A DNA stretch of 64,000 nucleotides from Echinicola rosea (lineage in GTDB: Bacteria; Bacteroidota; Bacteroidia; Cytophagales; Cyclobacteriaceae): positions 1,369,501 through 1,433,500 of the forward strand of contig NZ_CP040106.1 of the NCBI RefSeq assembly GCF_005281475.1, read 5' to 3'. The notes under the pieces were generated by a model. It had not been told where the DNA came from and did no database searches. It was given only the letters and a program-made list of their open reading frames with translations. This document shows positions 15,800-23,728 of this stretch, in pieces. Numbering within the stretch: position 1 is the first letter of the stretch; the number at the start of each line of letters is the position of its first letter. A program made the position numbers and the translations under genes.

Positions 15800-17898
15800 G
15801 CTTCTACCTCCTTCGCTCTGTAATCGCTAATGGTATGATAAACTTTCTCGGCTTTTTCGTAATATGCTTTCGCAAAGGCTTCCGTAGGAGCGTTTTGCTG
15901 AATTTCATACACGATATCTGCAAAGCTGCCATCCAACTTGATTTTTCCTGAATCTACGAATGTTTCGTCAAATTGCTTCACGATATCTGCATAAGAATTG
16001 GTTTTCTTACCTTCAGAAACCAAGATGGCTTTAGCCGTATTTACCAAGGTGGCATAAGTATGGTACACGCTGTCTGACCATTTCTTGTCATTGAAGCTGT
16101 CCTCGGCGTTGGCCAGCTTTTCCCTGGCTTCCAAGAGCAGGGTGGCTACCAAGTCGATGACCACACCGGCACATTCCCCTACACCGACAGCTTTGACATA
16201 TTCCTGCTCATTGCCCCAGTCGATATAATCGCTGTCCACGATATCGTCCGTGCTGGTCAGTGGCTTTAAGAATTCATAGAAATACATTTGCCCTTGACGG
16301 TCATAATATTCTACGAATACCTCATCTTTTTCAGCATTTTTTTCATAATCGTCAAGGATCAAACGGAGCGCTTGAGGAGCTCGTTTACTTGGGATTTTGA
16401 TGACTTTATCTGCAAATCGCCCTTGCCCATGACCCAAAGTGGCCCCACCAAGCAAGACTTGCAGGGCAGGAATGACGGATTTGCCCACTTTGATGGACAT
16501 GCCCTGAAACCCGATAGAGGCCATGTTGTGTTGGCCACAGGCATTCATGCAGCCCGAAATTTTAATACTCAGGTTTCTATTGGACAGGTACTGGGGATAT
16601 TCTTTGAAGATTACTTCTTCCAGTACATGTGCGGCACCTGTGCTGCTCGCAATACCCAGGTTACAGGTATCTGTACCGGGACATGCCGTCAGGTCCCCAA
16701 GTGTATCATAGCCATAGGCCACAAAATCCAGTTTTTCCAATTCCCGATAAAAGAATGGTATTGCTTCTTTCTTTACATCCCTTATCAGGATATTTTGTCG
16801 TAAGCTGAGGCGGATTTCGTCATTGGCGTATTTGCTTACCAAGTCCGCTAGCTGACGAGCCTTGTCGGTGTAGAAGTCGCCCAAGTGCACCTTGATGCCT
16901 ATGGAAACGTATCCTTCTTGCTTTTGAGGCAGAACATTGGTGTTTAGCCACCTTTCATATGCTTCGCCTGTGGGTGTTTCCACTGCTGGAATTTCAGGAT
17001 TTGGAAGCTTCTGAGCGGCTTCATATGATTTATAATCGATGGGATATGACTGGAATTGAAGGGCTTTCTGCTCTTCCGCTACCAGTTTCATAAACTCCTC
17101 TACTCCTATGTCCTTGATCAAGAACTTCATCCTGGCCTTCATCCTTTTGGCACGCTCGCCGTGGCGGTCAAAAATTCTGACCACCCCTTCAATGAAAGGA
17201 ATCAACTTATCGGTCGCTAAAAACTCCTCGATCACATCAGCATGTCTGGGCTGCGAACCCAAGCCTCCGCCAAGGAGCACCTTAAAGCCACGGACTTCTT
17301 CACCATTTACCGTTTTTACCTGAGGGATAAAGCCCAAGTCATGCAGGTAAGTGAGGGCAGTGTCATCTTCAGTGGCCGAAAAAGCCATTTTGAACTTCCT
17401 CCCCATTTCTTGGCAGATCGGATTTCTCAGCATGTATTTAAAGGTCGCATCCGCGTAAGGAGTCACATCAAATGGCTCCTTGGGATCTACCCCGGCAGTT
17501 TCTGAAGCAGTGACATTTCTGACGGTATTTCCGCAGGCTTCACGCAGTGTCACATCATCTTTTTCCAGTTCTGCCCATAGCTCAGGTGTCCTGTCCAAGC
17601 TTACATAGTGGATCTGGATATCTTGTCGAGTGGTAATATGTAACCTTCCCGTAGAATATTCATCAGAAACCTTACAGATTCTGTGCAGCTGTTTGCCGGT
17701 CACCTTGCCATAGGGCAATTTGATCCTGATCATCTGCACACCCGGCTGACGCTGGCCGTAAACGCCTCTGGCCAACCGAAGGCTTCTGAATTTCTCTTCG
17801 TCTATCTTACCGTCCTTGAAAAGCGAAATTTTCTTTTCAAGTTCGATAATGTCTTTTTCCACGATGGGATTCTCTATCTCTGTTCTAAAGCTTTGCAT
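15796..17898 (-). CDS. Siroheme nitrite/sulfite reductase with HEPN-like C-terminal domain
   Basis: The chosen start is MQSFRTEIENPIVEKDIIEL, giving 700 residues; a longer frame adds 14 unlikely residues. Two ferredoxin-like half domains and two catalytic halves follow, with GRLHITTRQDIQIHYV and the siroheme/[4Fe-4S] ligands CPGTDTC and, about 35 residues on, SGCMNACGQHNMA. A helical tail of about 130 residues after the catalytic part (LLLEAREKLANAEDSFNDKKW...) looks like a HEPN domain. Context with cysN, cysD and cysH points to sulfite as substrate; nitrite is possible. The electron donor is likely ferredoxin because no flavoprotein subunit is nearby. Confidence 0.9.
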   Translation of the reverse strand: MQSFRTEIENPIVEKDIIELEKKISLFKDGKIDEEKFRSLRLARGVYGQRQPGVQMIRIKLPYGKVTGKQLHRICKVSDEYSTGRLHITTRQDIQIHYVSLDRTPELWAELEKDDVTLREACGNTVRNVTASETAGVDPKEPFDVTPYADATFKYMLRNPICQEMGRKFKMAFSATEDDTALTYLHDLGFIPQVKTVNGEEVRGFKVLLGGGLGSQPRHADVIEEFLATDKLIPFIEGVVRIFDRHGERAKRMKARMKFLIKDIGVEEFMKLVAEEQKALQFQSYPIDYKSYEAAQKLPNPEIPAVETPTGEAYERWLNTNVLPQKQEGYVSIGIKVHLGDFYTDKARQLADLVSKYANDEIRLSLRQNILIRDVKKEAIPFFYRELEKLDFVAYGYDTLGDLTACPGTDTCNLGIASSTGAAHVLEEVIFKEYPQYLSNRNLSIKISGCMNACGQHNMASIGFQGMSIKVGKSVIPALQVLLGGATLGHGQGRFADKVIKIPSKRAPQALRLILDDYEKNAEKDEVFVEYYDRQGQMYFYEFLKPLTSTDDIVDSDYIDWGNEQEYVKAVGVGECAGVVIDLVATLLLEAREKLANAEDSFNDKKWSDSVYHTYATLVNTAKAILVSEGKKTNSYADIVKQFDETFVDSGKIKLDGSFADIVYEIQQNAPTEAFAKAYYEKAEKVYHTISDYRAKEVEA

Positions 17899-17953
17899 AG
17901 TGGTTGTTTTGATTTTTGGGTGAAAAGCCCAGTCCGCCAAAGCGGAAAGGGTG

Positions 17954-19213
17954 CTATTGGATGAACCCTACGCTGGTCGTATCAAAGGAACCCTCATCGA
18001 TAAGGATAAAGCTTCCGTTGGACTTGCTCTCTTGGTAGGGGTCAAAGTGAATAGGCTTGCTGAGCCTGAAGTTCACTTTACCGATATCATTTAACTTCAA
18101 CTGGTCCGTTCCCTCTGTACCGGAGAAATCAGTATGTACCAAGCCCTCTATGCTATCTACTTTGGCCAACACTTGGTTTACGCCATGTTGAAGGATGTAT
18201 TTGGCCCCAGTCCTTAGCGGTTTGCTGTTTACCTGACAAATGGTGGCTGACAATTGCTTTTCGGATTTTGGCAGTTCATTGGACTTTACCAACATATCAC
18301 CACGGCTAACGTTCACTTCATCCTCTAGGGTGATGGTCACCGAGCTGCCTGGGATCGCCTCGTCAAATTCCTGATCGAAGAAATTAATGGATTCTACCTT
18401 GCTGCTAGTGAAAGATGGCAGTACCGTCACTTCATCGCCCACGGCTAGTTTGCCTCCGTAAAGTTTGCCCGCAAAACCACGGAAGTCATGGTGTGCATCT
18501 GTTTTTGGTCTGACCACATATTGCACGGGAAACCTCGCTGCACTGTTGTCTTCTGATTCGTCAATCTCAAGTCCTTCCAAGTAATCCAAAAGGGATGGTC
18601 CTTGATACCAGTCCATATTCTCGGATCCACCGGCTATGTTGTCACCGTGCAGGGCACTAACTGGAATGAACCTTACCTGGTCTTCTGAGTAGTTGCTTTT
18701 CTCGATCAGCCCTTCAAAATCCTTCTTGATATCTTCGTACACCTGCTGGTCATAGTCCACCAGGTCCATCTTGTTTACTGCCACAATCACATGGCCTACG
18801 CGCAGCAGGTCATTGATGAAGAAGTGGCGGTAAGTCTGCTCGATCACTCCTTTTCTGGCATCGATCAGGATGATGGCTGCTGCTGATGTGGAAGCGCCAG
18901 TCACCATGTTTCGGGTGTATTCCACGTGTCCAGGAGTGTCCGCGATGATGTAATTGGTTTTTTCGGTATTGAAATAGATGTGAGCTACATCAATGGTAAT
19001 CCCTTGCTCCCTTTCTGCTACCAAACCATCCGTGGCCAATGAGAAGTCAAGGTAATCAAAGCCTTTTTGCTTGCTATTGCGCTCAATGGCTTCCAGCTTG
19101 TCGGTGGTCAGGGACTTTGTGTCGTAAAGCAGTCGTCCGATTAGCGTGCTTTTTCCGTCATCTACACTACCTGCCGTCGCTATATTGATCAGTTTTCTAT
19201 TTTCAGTGCTCAT
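17954..19213 (-). CDS. cysN: Sulfate adenylyltransferase subunit 1 (GTPase)
   Basis: The 419-residue protein is an EF-Tu-like GTPase with P-loop AGSVDDGKST at residues 14-23, switch II DTPGH and NKMD for guanine binding, followed by beta-barrel domains. With CysD it makes adenosine-5'-phosphosulfate from ATP and sulfate, driven by GTP hydrolysis. There is no APS kinase (CysC) extension, so it is CysN and not the NodQ-type fusion. cysD lies 56 bp upstream on the same strand. Confidence 0.96.
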   Translation of the reverse strand: MSTENRKLINIATAGSVDDGKSTLIGRLLYDTKSLTTDKLEAIERNSKQKGFDYLDFSLATDGLVAEREQGITIDVAHIYFNTEKTNYIIADTPGHVEYTRNMVTGASTSAAAIILIDARKGVIEQTYRHFFINDLLRVGHVIVAVNKMDLVDYDQQVYEDIKKDFEGLIEKSNYSEDQVRFIPVSALHGDNIAGGSENMDWYQGPSLLDYLEGLEIDESEDNSAARFPVQYVVRPKTDAHHDFRGFAGKLYGGKLAVGDEVTVLPSFTSSKVESINFFDQEFDEAIPGSSVTITLEDEVNVSRGDMLVKSNELPKSEKQLSATICQVNSKPLRTGAKYILQHGVNQVLAKVDSIEGLVHTDFSGTEGTDQLKLNDIGKVNFRLSKPIHFDPYQESKSNGSFILIDEGSFDTTSVGFIQ

Positions 19214-19269
19214 AAAATCTTGTCTCTTTGTTCTATTCTCTCTCGATACTTTCTATGGCTTACTTACTG

Positions 19270-20169
19270 CTAAAAGTAGCCTACTTTTTTACGGTTTTCC
19301 ATGGCGGCCTCGGAGCGTTTGTCATCGATTCTGGCACCACGCTCGGAAATCGTACTTGCCCGGATTTCATCCACTACTTCTTCGAGTGTTTCTGCTTCAG
19401 AAAGTACAGCTGCCGTACAGGTCATGTCACCAACTGTCCTGAATCGGACCATTCGCTCTTCAACTTGCTCGTGCTCTTCCCTGTAAACATGCTCTGATGC
19501 GGTCCAGATCATACCGTCCCGCACAAAAGTTTCCCGCTTATGGGCAAAATAGATAGATGGTATCTTGATGTTTTCGGTTTTGATGTATTCCCATACGTCC
19601 AGCTCTGTCCAGTTGGAAATCGGGAAAGCCCTCACGTTCTGTCCGTGGTGGATCTTTCCGTTCAGCATATCAAAGAGCTCTGGGCGTTGGTTCTTTTCAT
19701 CCCATTGGCCGAAGTCGTCCCGGACGGAAAAGACCCGTTCTTTTGCCCTGGCTTTTTCTTCGTCTCTACGGGCTCCACCAATACACGCGTCAAACTTATG
19801 CTCTTCGATGGCGTCCAGCAGCGTAGTGGTCTGCAGGGAGTTTCTACTTGAATAACGGCCCCTTTCTTCCTGTACTTTTCCTTGGTCGATGGAGTCTTGG
19901 ACATTGGCCACGATCAGTTCCAGTCCGAGCTCTTCCACCAACTTGTCGCGGAATTCGATCGTTTCGGGAAAATTATGCCCCGTGTCCACGTGCAATAGAG
20001 GAAATGGGATCTTTGCAGGATAAAAGGCCTTTTGAGCTAATCTTACCAGGGTGATGGAGTCTTTTCCACCGGAAAACATCAACACCGGTTTTTCGAATTG
20101 GGCAGCCACTTCACGGATGATGTGAATGGATTCGGCTTCTTTCGGATTAGGAACAAACGTGTTTTTCAT
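19270..20169 (-). CDS. cysD: Sulfate adenylyltransferase subunit 2
   Basis: The 299-residue protein belongs to the PP-loop ATP pyrophosphatases, with PVLMFSGGKDSITLVRLAQKAF at about residues 28-49 and the CysD signature ARRDEEKARAKERVFSVRDDFGQWD. It is the catalytic subunit that joins ATP and sulfate to APS together with CysN. It ends in ENRKKVGYF, the usual CysD C-terminus. It is part of the minus-strand sulfate run between cysH and cysN. Confidence 0.96.
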   Translation of the reverse strand: MKNTFVPNPKEAESIHIIREVAAQFEKPVLMFSGGKDSITLVRLAQKAFYPAKIPFPLLHVDTGHNFPETIEFRDKLVEELGLELIVANVQDSIDQGKVQEERGRYSSRNSLQTTTLLDAIEEHKFDACIGGARRDEEKARAKERVFSVRDDFGQWDEKNQRPELFDMLNGKIHHGQNVRAFPISNWTELDVWEYIKTENIKIPSIYFAHKRETFVRDGMIWTASEHVYREEHEQVEERMVRFRTVGDMTCTAAVLSEAETLEEVVDEIRASTISERGARIDDKRSEAAMENRKKVGYF

Positions 20170-20237
20170 GTGCTATTATTGTTTTTATCGGAAGCTCTGG
20201 GCAATGGTTTTTCCATACAAAGCTCCAAGCGAAACTT

Positions 20238-20939
20238 CTATTTTATGTGTAATCCACATTCTTTATGCGAAACTTCCCACCACCATCTGCCGGCGCGTGG
20301 GTCTTCACCAGGTTCGATCGCACGCGTACATGGAGCACAGCCAATGCTGACGAATCCTTTGTCGTGAAGTGGGTTATATGGGATTTTGTGTTCACTGATG
20401 TATTGGAGCATGTCTTCAGAGGTCCAATCCAGCAGGGGGTTGAATTTCATGATCTGGTTGCCTTCGTCCCATTCAAGCTTTTGCATGGAACTCCGGTTGT
20501 TGTTTTGTTCGGAACGTAATCCGGTAATCCAGATACTGTTCCCCGCAAGTGCCCGCTTGAGGGGCTCTACCTTACGGACGTAGCAACAGCTTTTTCTGTT
20601 TTCTGGGGATTCATAGAATCCATTGATCCCTATATCGCCGACCAGTTTTTCCACCGAGTTGGTAGTGGGATAATAGGGCTTTATTTTTACTTTATATCTG
20701 CTTTCGGTTCTGGCCAAAAGGTCATAAGTCTCATAAAATAACCTTCCAGTATCCAAGGTAAAAATTTTTACCGGAAGATTATGCTTGGCGATGATTTCTG
20801 TAATCACCTGGTCTTCCTGGCCCAAGGAGGTGGAAAACACAACCTTTCCAGGAAACAACTCACACAGCTGGGCCATTGCCTCTGCGATGGAGAGGTTGTC
20901 TAGCCGGGTGGACAAATCTTTCAAAAGGTTCTTTTTCAT
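20238..20939 (-). CDS. cysH: Adenylyl-sulfate (APS/PAPS) reductase
   Basis: The 233-residue protein has the PP-loop STSLGQEDQVI (36-46), a cysteine pair CC at 118-119, CAPC at 201-204, and the catalytic C-terminal KECGLH at 226-231. The CC...CxxC set holds a [4Fe-4S] cluster in reductases that use APS directly; plain PAPS reductases lack it. Together with the absence of cysC in the run, this implies APS as substrate, giving sulfite and AMP with thioredoxin. The start lies 5 bp after the stop of the DUF2061 gene, so they are co-transcribed. Confidence 0.94.
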   Translation of the reverse strand: MKKNLLKDLSTRLDNLSIAEAMAQLCELFPGKVVFSTSLGQEDQVITEIIAKHNLPVKIFTLDTGRLFYETYDLLARTESRYKVKIKPYYPTTNSVEKLVGDIGINGFYESPENRKSCCYVRKVEPLKRALAGNSIWITGLRSEQNNNRSSMQKLEWDEGNQIMKFNPLLDWTSEDMLQYISEHKIPYNPLHDKGFVSIGCAPCTRAIEPGEDPRAGRWWWEVSHKECGLHIK

Positions 20940-20944
20940 GGCAA

Positions 20945-21190
20945 TTATTTGTTATCGGATACTCTCGCCCAAGCCCGCTCGTGAAAATAGTAAAGCACCA
21001 TTTTGCTTACCACTTCGATGGAGCCGATGGACAATGCTGTCTTTATCTCTCCTGTGATCAGGTAGGAGATCACCATGGTATCTATAGTGCCCACCATCCT
21101 CCAGGAAATGGATTTTAAGACACTCTTTATATTGGTGTCTTTCCCCTCCTCATCTACAAACCATTTTTTGATAGACTGATCAAAAATCAT
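20945..21190 (-). CDS. DUF2061 membrane protein, first gene of the sulfate operon
   Basis: The 81-residue protein carries the DUF2061 motif SISWRMVGTIDTMVISYLITGEIKTALSIGSIEVVSKMVLYYFHERAW with two hydrophobic segments. Members are often found beside sulfate assimilation genes in Bacteroidota; their role is unknown, with membrane sulfur transport or tethering being only guesses. Its start codon touches the inner arm of an inverted repeat that may be an operator. The cysH start follows after 5 bp. Confidence 0.88.
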   Translation of the reverse strand: MIFDQSIKKWFVDEEGKDTNIKSVLKSISWRMVGTIDTMVISYLITGEIKTALSIGSIEVVSKMVLYYFHERAWARVSDNK

Positions 21191-21254
21191 AGGTTTTATA
21201 ATTTGTTGAAAGACAAAAGTATATAAAACCTATAAAAAAAGTAGGGTTTATAGG
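21189..21254 (-). promoter_or_regulatory. Candidate Rrf2-controlled promoter/operator of the cys operon
   Basis: A perfect 12-bp inverted repeat, ATAGGTTTTATA (21189-21200) and TATAAAACCTAT (21222-21233), brackets a minus-strand -7 box TACTTTTG (21214-21221, matching TAnnTTTG). A second pair, CCTATAAA (21229-21236) and TTTATAGG (21247-21254), overlaps the outer arm. Placement over the promoter and start codon suggests repression, most simply by the Rrf2 regulator encoded right upstream. The binding protein is an inference from proximity. Confidence 0.6.
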
Positions 21255-21263
21255 AAAATTTTT

Positions 21264-21680
21264 TCACTCTTTGTCTAAGATGTCAGATAAGGTTTTGTTT
21301 TCCAGTATGTTAAGTGTCTCATCTCTCACTTGGATCATGACTTGGTTTAATCCACATTTCTCTTGGTCCCTGCACTCTTCACAGGCTTCATAATAGTTTA
21401 AACTCACACACGGTAAGAGGGCTATCGGGCCATCCAAAAGTCGGATTATCCTGGACAAGGGGATGTCCTTTGGTTCTTTTATCAGGTAATAGCCACCGCC
21501 TTTTCCTTTTTTACTTCCCAAAAAACCTGCCTTCTTCAATTCCAGCAAGATATTTTCCAGAAATTTGTGTGAGATACCGTGCTCTGCGGCAATGTCTTGT
21601 ATCAATACTGAGCCTTCTTCCTTATGCTTTCCCAGGTAGGTCAACGCATGAAAGGCATATTTGGTTTTCTTGGATAACAT
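21264..21680 (-). CDS. Rrf2 family transcriptional regulator (CymR/IscR-like)
   Basis: The 138-residue protein has the Rrf2 winged helix-turn-helix: KTKYAFHALTYLGKH, DIAAEHGISHKFLENILLELKKAGFLGSKKGKGGGYYL. Its C-terminal half has Cys91, Cys100, Cys103 and Cys109 (CEECRDQEKC region), which may hold an Fe-S cluster as in IscR-type members. Rrf2 members such as CymR control cysteine and sulfur genes in other bacteria. It lies directly upstream of the sulfate operon on the same strand, with palindromic sites between, so it most likely regulates the operon. Confidence 0.9.
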   Translation of the reverse strand: MLSKKTKYAFHALTYLGKHKEEGSVLIQDIAAEHGISHKFLENILLELKKAGFLGSKKGKGGGYYLIKEPKDIPLSRIIRLLDGPIALLPCVSLNYYEACEECRDQEKCGLNQVMIQVRDETLNILENKTLSDILDKE

Positions 21681-21815
21681 CTTACAAAAATAAAATAATT
21701 CCTGAAATCACTCAGGTTGTAGGGTTTTTTTCCTAGAGGTAACGGCCGATAGGGCTAAGGTTTTCCTTAAATAGGGCATGAATGGGCGCAATAGAAGGGT
21801 TTTTGACAGAAATGA

Positions 21816-21849
21816 GAAAAAAAAATCCCCGAAATAATCGAGGATTTTT
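21816..21849. terminator. Terminator after the second SusD gene
   Basis: An imperfect stem (AAAAATCCCCGA / TCGAGGATTTTT) with an AATAA-type loop has an A-tract on the left and a T-tract on the right. In minus-strand direction it follows the SusD stop by 85 bp. Confidence 0.65.
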
Positions 21850-21933
21850 AAGCATCATAGGATTTGTCAGGATGCCAGGCTACTATGGTAAGTGATGTGA
21901 TTTCCGTTGGCTTTCCTGATTTAGGTGGTGGTT

Positions 21934-23718
21934 TTAATAAGCAGGATCTTGGGTAAGGGTAGGAGTACCATTCAAATAGGATCTTTCGATTGCTTCCAAT
22001 GGAATCGGATAGTACTCATTTTTACCTTTGGTGAAAGAGGCATCTTTCAGATAGGAACGTTTCGTTTTTTCCACTTCCAAGTATTCGTTCAGTACCTCAG
22101 CGGCAATTCCCCAACGCTGCAGGTCAAAGAAGCGGTGCCCTTCCATCGCAAATTCAAGGCGGGTTTCCATCCTTACAGCTTTTCTCGCCATTTCTTTGTC
22201 CACCCAAGGTTCATTATAAGTAGCGATGACATAATTGGCTGCTGCTTCCCCTTCTACAATGGAAAAGTCATTCCTTTCTGCACCTTGGATGGCTTTTGGG
22301 ACGAAGCCATTTGGGTTTGCAGCCCTTTCACGGATCATATTGACCAGCTCTCTGGCCCTTTCCAAGCTGCCAATTTCCACTTCACATTCTGCCAGCCAGA
22401 GCAAAACCATGCTGTACCGCATGATCCTGTAATTATTGGCCGATAATCTAGGATTGGCCCCTATCCCAAAAAACTGCGGTTCGGCCAAATGCTTCTTGGG
22501 CGAATAGGGACCTGCGTAGTTTTGATCTCGTATAAAGTCGCTGCCGTGGATTTTGAAGCCTTTGTGTAGAATTCCTCTCCTGCCGACCGTATGGTCGAGT
22601 CGCGGATCCAATGGACCCTGATAAGGTGTAAAGTCAGCATTCCACGCAATTCCTTGGTCGTTGGTTACGTCTTCTTCATTAAAGGTCTCCAAAAGCGGAA
22701 GGCCATTTTCATCCGTTTTGTAGGCATTCACTAAATTCTGCGAAGGTTGGTAAAAGCCACAACATCCCCAAGGGTCTGTATAGGGATAATTCAGCGTGGT
22801 GGTTTCATTAGAGGCCTGTTGGTTAGCACCGGAGATATTATATTGGATTTCAAAAATTGATTCCACGTTATTTCTGGTCCCTACCAAAAAATTCTCCTCA
22901 AATTTCTCGGTGAGCTCAAACTTTCCAGAAGCCACGATTTCTTCCAATAGTGCCTTGGCTTGTTGTAGTTTAGCGGTATTGGCTGTCCCGGTAGCTTCAT
23001 CCCAGCCTTGGTACATACAGGCTTTTGCTAAGAATGCCATGGCCGCCCACTTAGTGGGTCTTCCTACTTGTGTTTGTTGGTCAGGAAGCATATCCATGGC
23101 TGCTTTTAGATCTCCTTCGATATCAGGCCAGATCTCCTTGTCATTAGGAACCTTGGAGCTTTCGAGGTCATTGATGTCAAATACCTCATCGGAGATATAG
23201 GGTACTTTTCGCCACATCTTCCTAGCTTCAAAATGAAAGAAACCACGCAGAAACCTAGCCTCAGCCACAATTTGTTGGCGACGGGCATCGGAGATGCCTG
23301 CTTCCACATTTTTCAGGGTATTCAGCACGTCATTGGTCCGGGCGATACCTTTATAAAGGGCTCGCCATTTATTTTTCAAGTGATTATTGGTGGGTTGAAA
23401 GTCATACCTTTCCAGGAAGGACTGTTCCGGTTGATCACCAGCATCTGTACCTTTGTAGGCGTCATCAGAAGTAACTCCACCATAGACCCAGTTGTCCACC
23501 GCCCCGTTCCAGGAGCTTTGGCCTTCCAGTCCGTAGCCTGTCGTCATCTTGTAGGCGCCGATCAAAAGACCTTCTACACCGTCAGGTGAAGCCAACTCCT
23601 CCTCGCTTATACTCCCCTGAGGTGGCCGCTCCAAAAATTCATCGCTGCAGGACAGACAGATAATGCCTGCTGCCAATATCATCAGTGTTTGCTTTATATT
23701 TATTATTGTTCTTTTCAT
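21934..23718 (-). CDS. SusD/RagB family outer-membrane lipoprotein
   Basis: The 594-residue protein starts with a lipoprotein signal and lipobox (MILAAGIICLSCSDEFLERPPQGSISEEEL), the classic SusD N-terminus. Helical repeats follow, with AEARFLRGFFHFEARKMWRKVPYI and the C-terminal RMETRLEFAMEGHRFFDLQRWG that marks RagB/SusD. It binds substrate at the cell surface for its SusC partner, encoded 10 bp upstream. No glycoside hydrolase, sulfatase or sensor gene is adjacent, so the substrate cannot be read from context. Confidence 0.93.
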   Translation of the reverse strand: MKRTIINIKQTLMILAAGIICLSCSDEFLERPPQGSISEEELASPDGVEGLLIGAYKMTTGYGLEGQSSWNGAVDNWVYGGVTSDDAYKGTDAGDQPEQSFLERYDFQPTNNHLKNKWRALYKGIARTNDVLNTLKNVEAGISDARRQQIVAEARFLRGFFHFEARKMWRKVPYISDEVFDINDLESSKVPNDKEIWPDIEGDLKAAMDMLPDQQTQVGRPTKWAAMAFLAKACMYQGWDEATGTANTAKLQQAKALLEEIVASGKFELTEKFEENFLVGTRNNVESIFEIQYNISGANQQASNETTTLNYPYTDPWGCCGFYQPSQNLVNAYKTDENGLPLLETFNEEDVTNDQGIAWNADFTPYQGPLDPRLDHTVGRRGILHKGFKIHGSDFIRDQNYAGPYSPKKHLAEPQFFGIGANPRLSANNYRIMRYSMVLLWLAECEVEIGSLERARELVNMIRERAANPNGFVPKAIQGAERNDFSIVEGEAAANYVIATYNEPWVDKEMARKAVRMETRLEFAMEGHRFFDLQRWGIAAEVLNEYLEVEKTKRSYLKDASFTKGKNEYYPIPLEAIERSYLNGTPTLTQDPAY

Positions 23719-23728
23719 GGTGCTTCAA

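Noticed and set aside
21191..21263. Riboswitch in front of the sulfate operon
   Set aside because: The leader is too short for a SAM-type aptamer and is explained better by DNA palindromes around the promoter.
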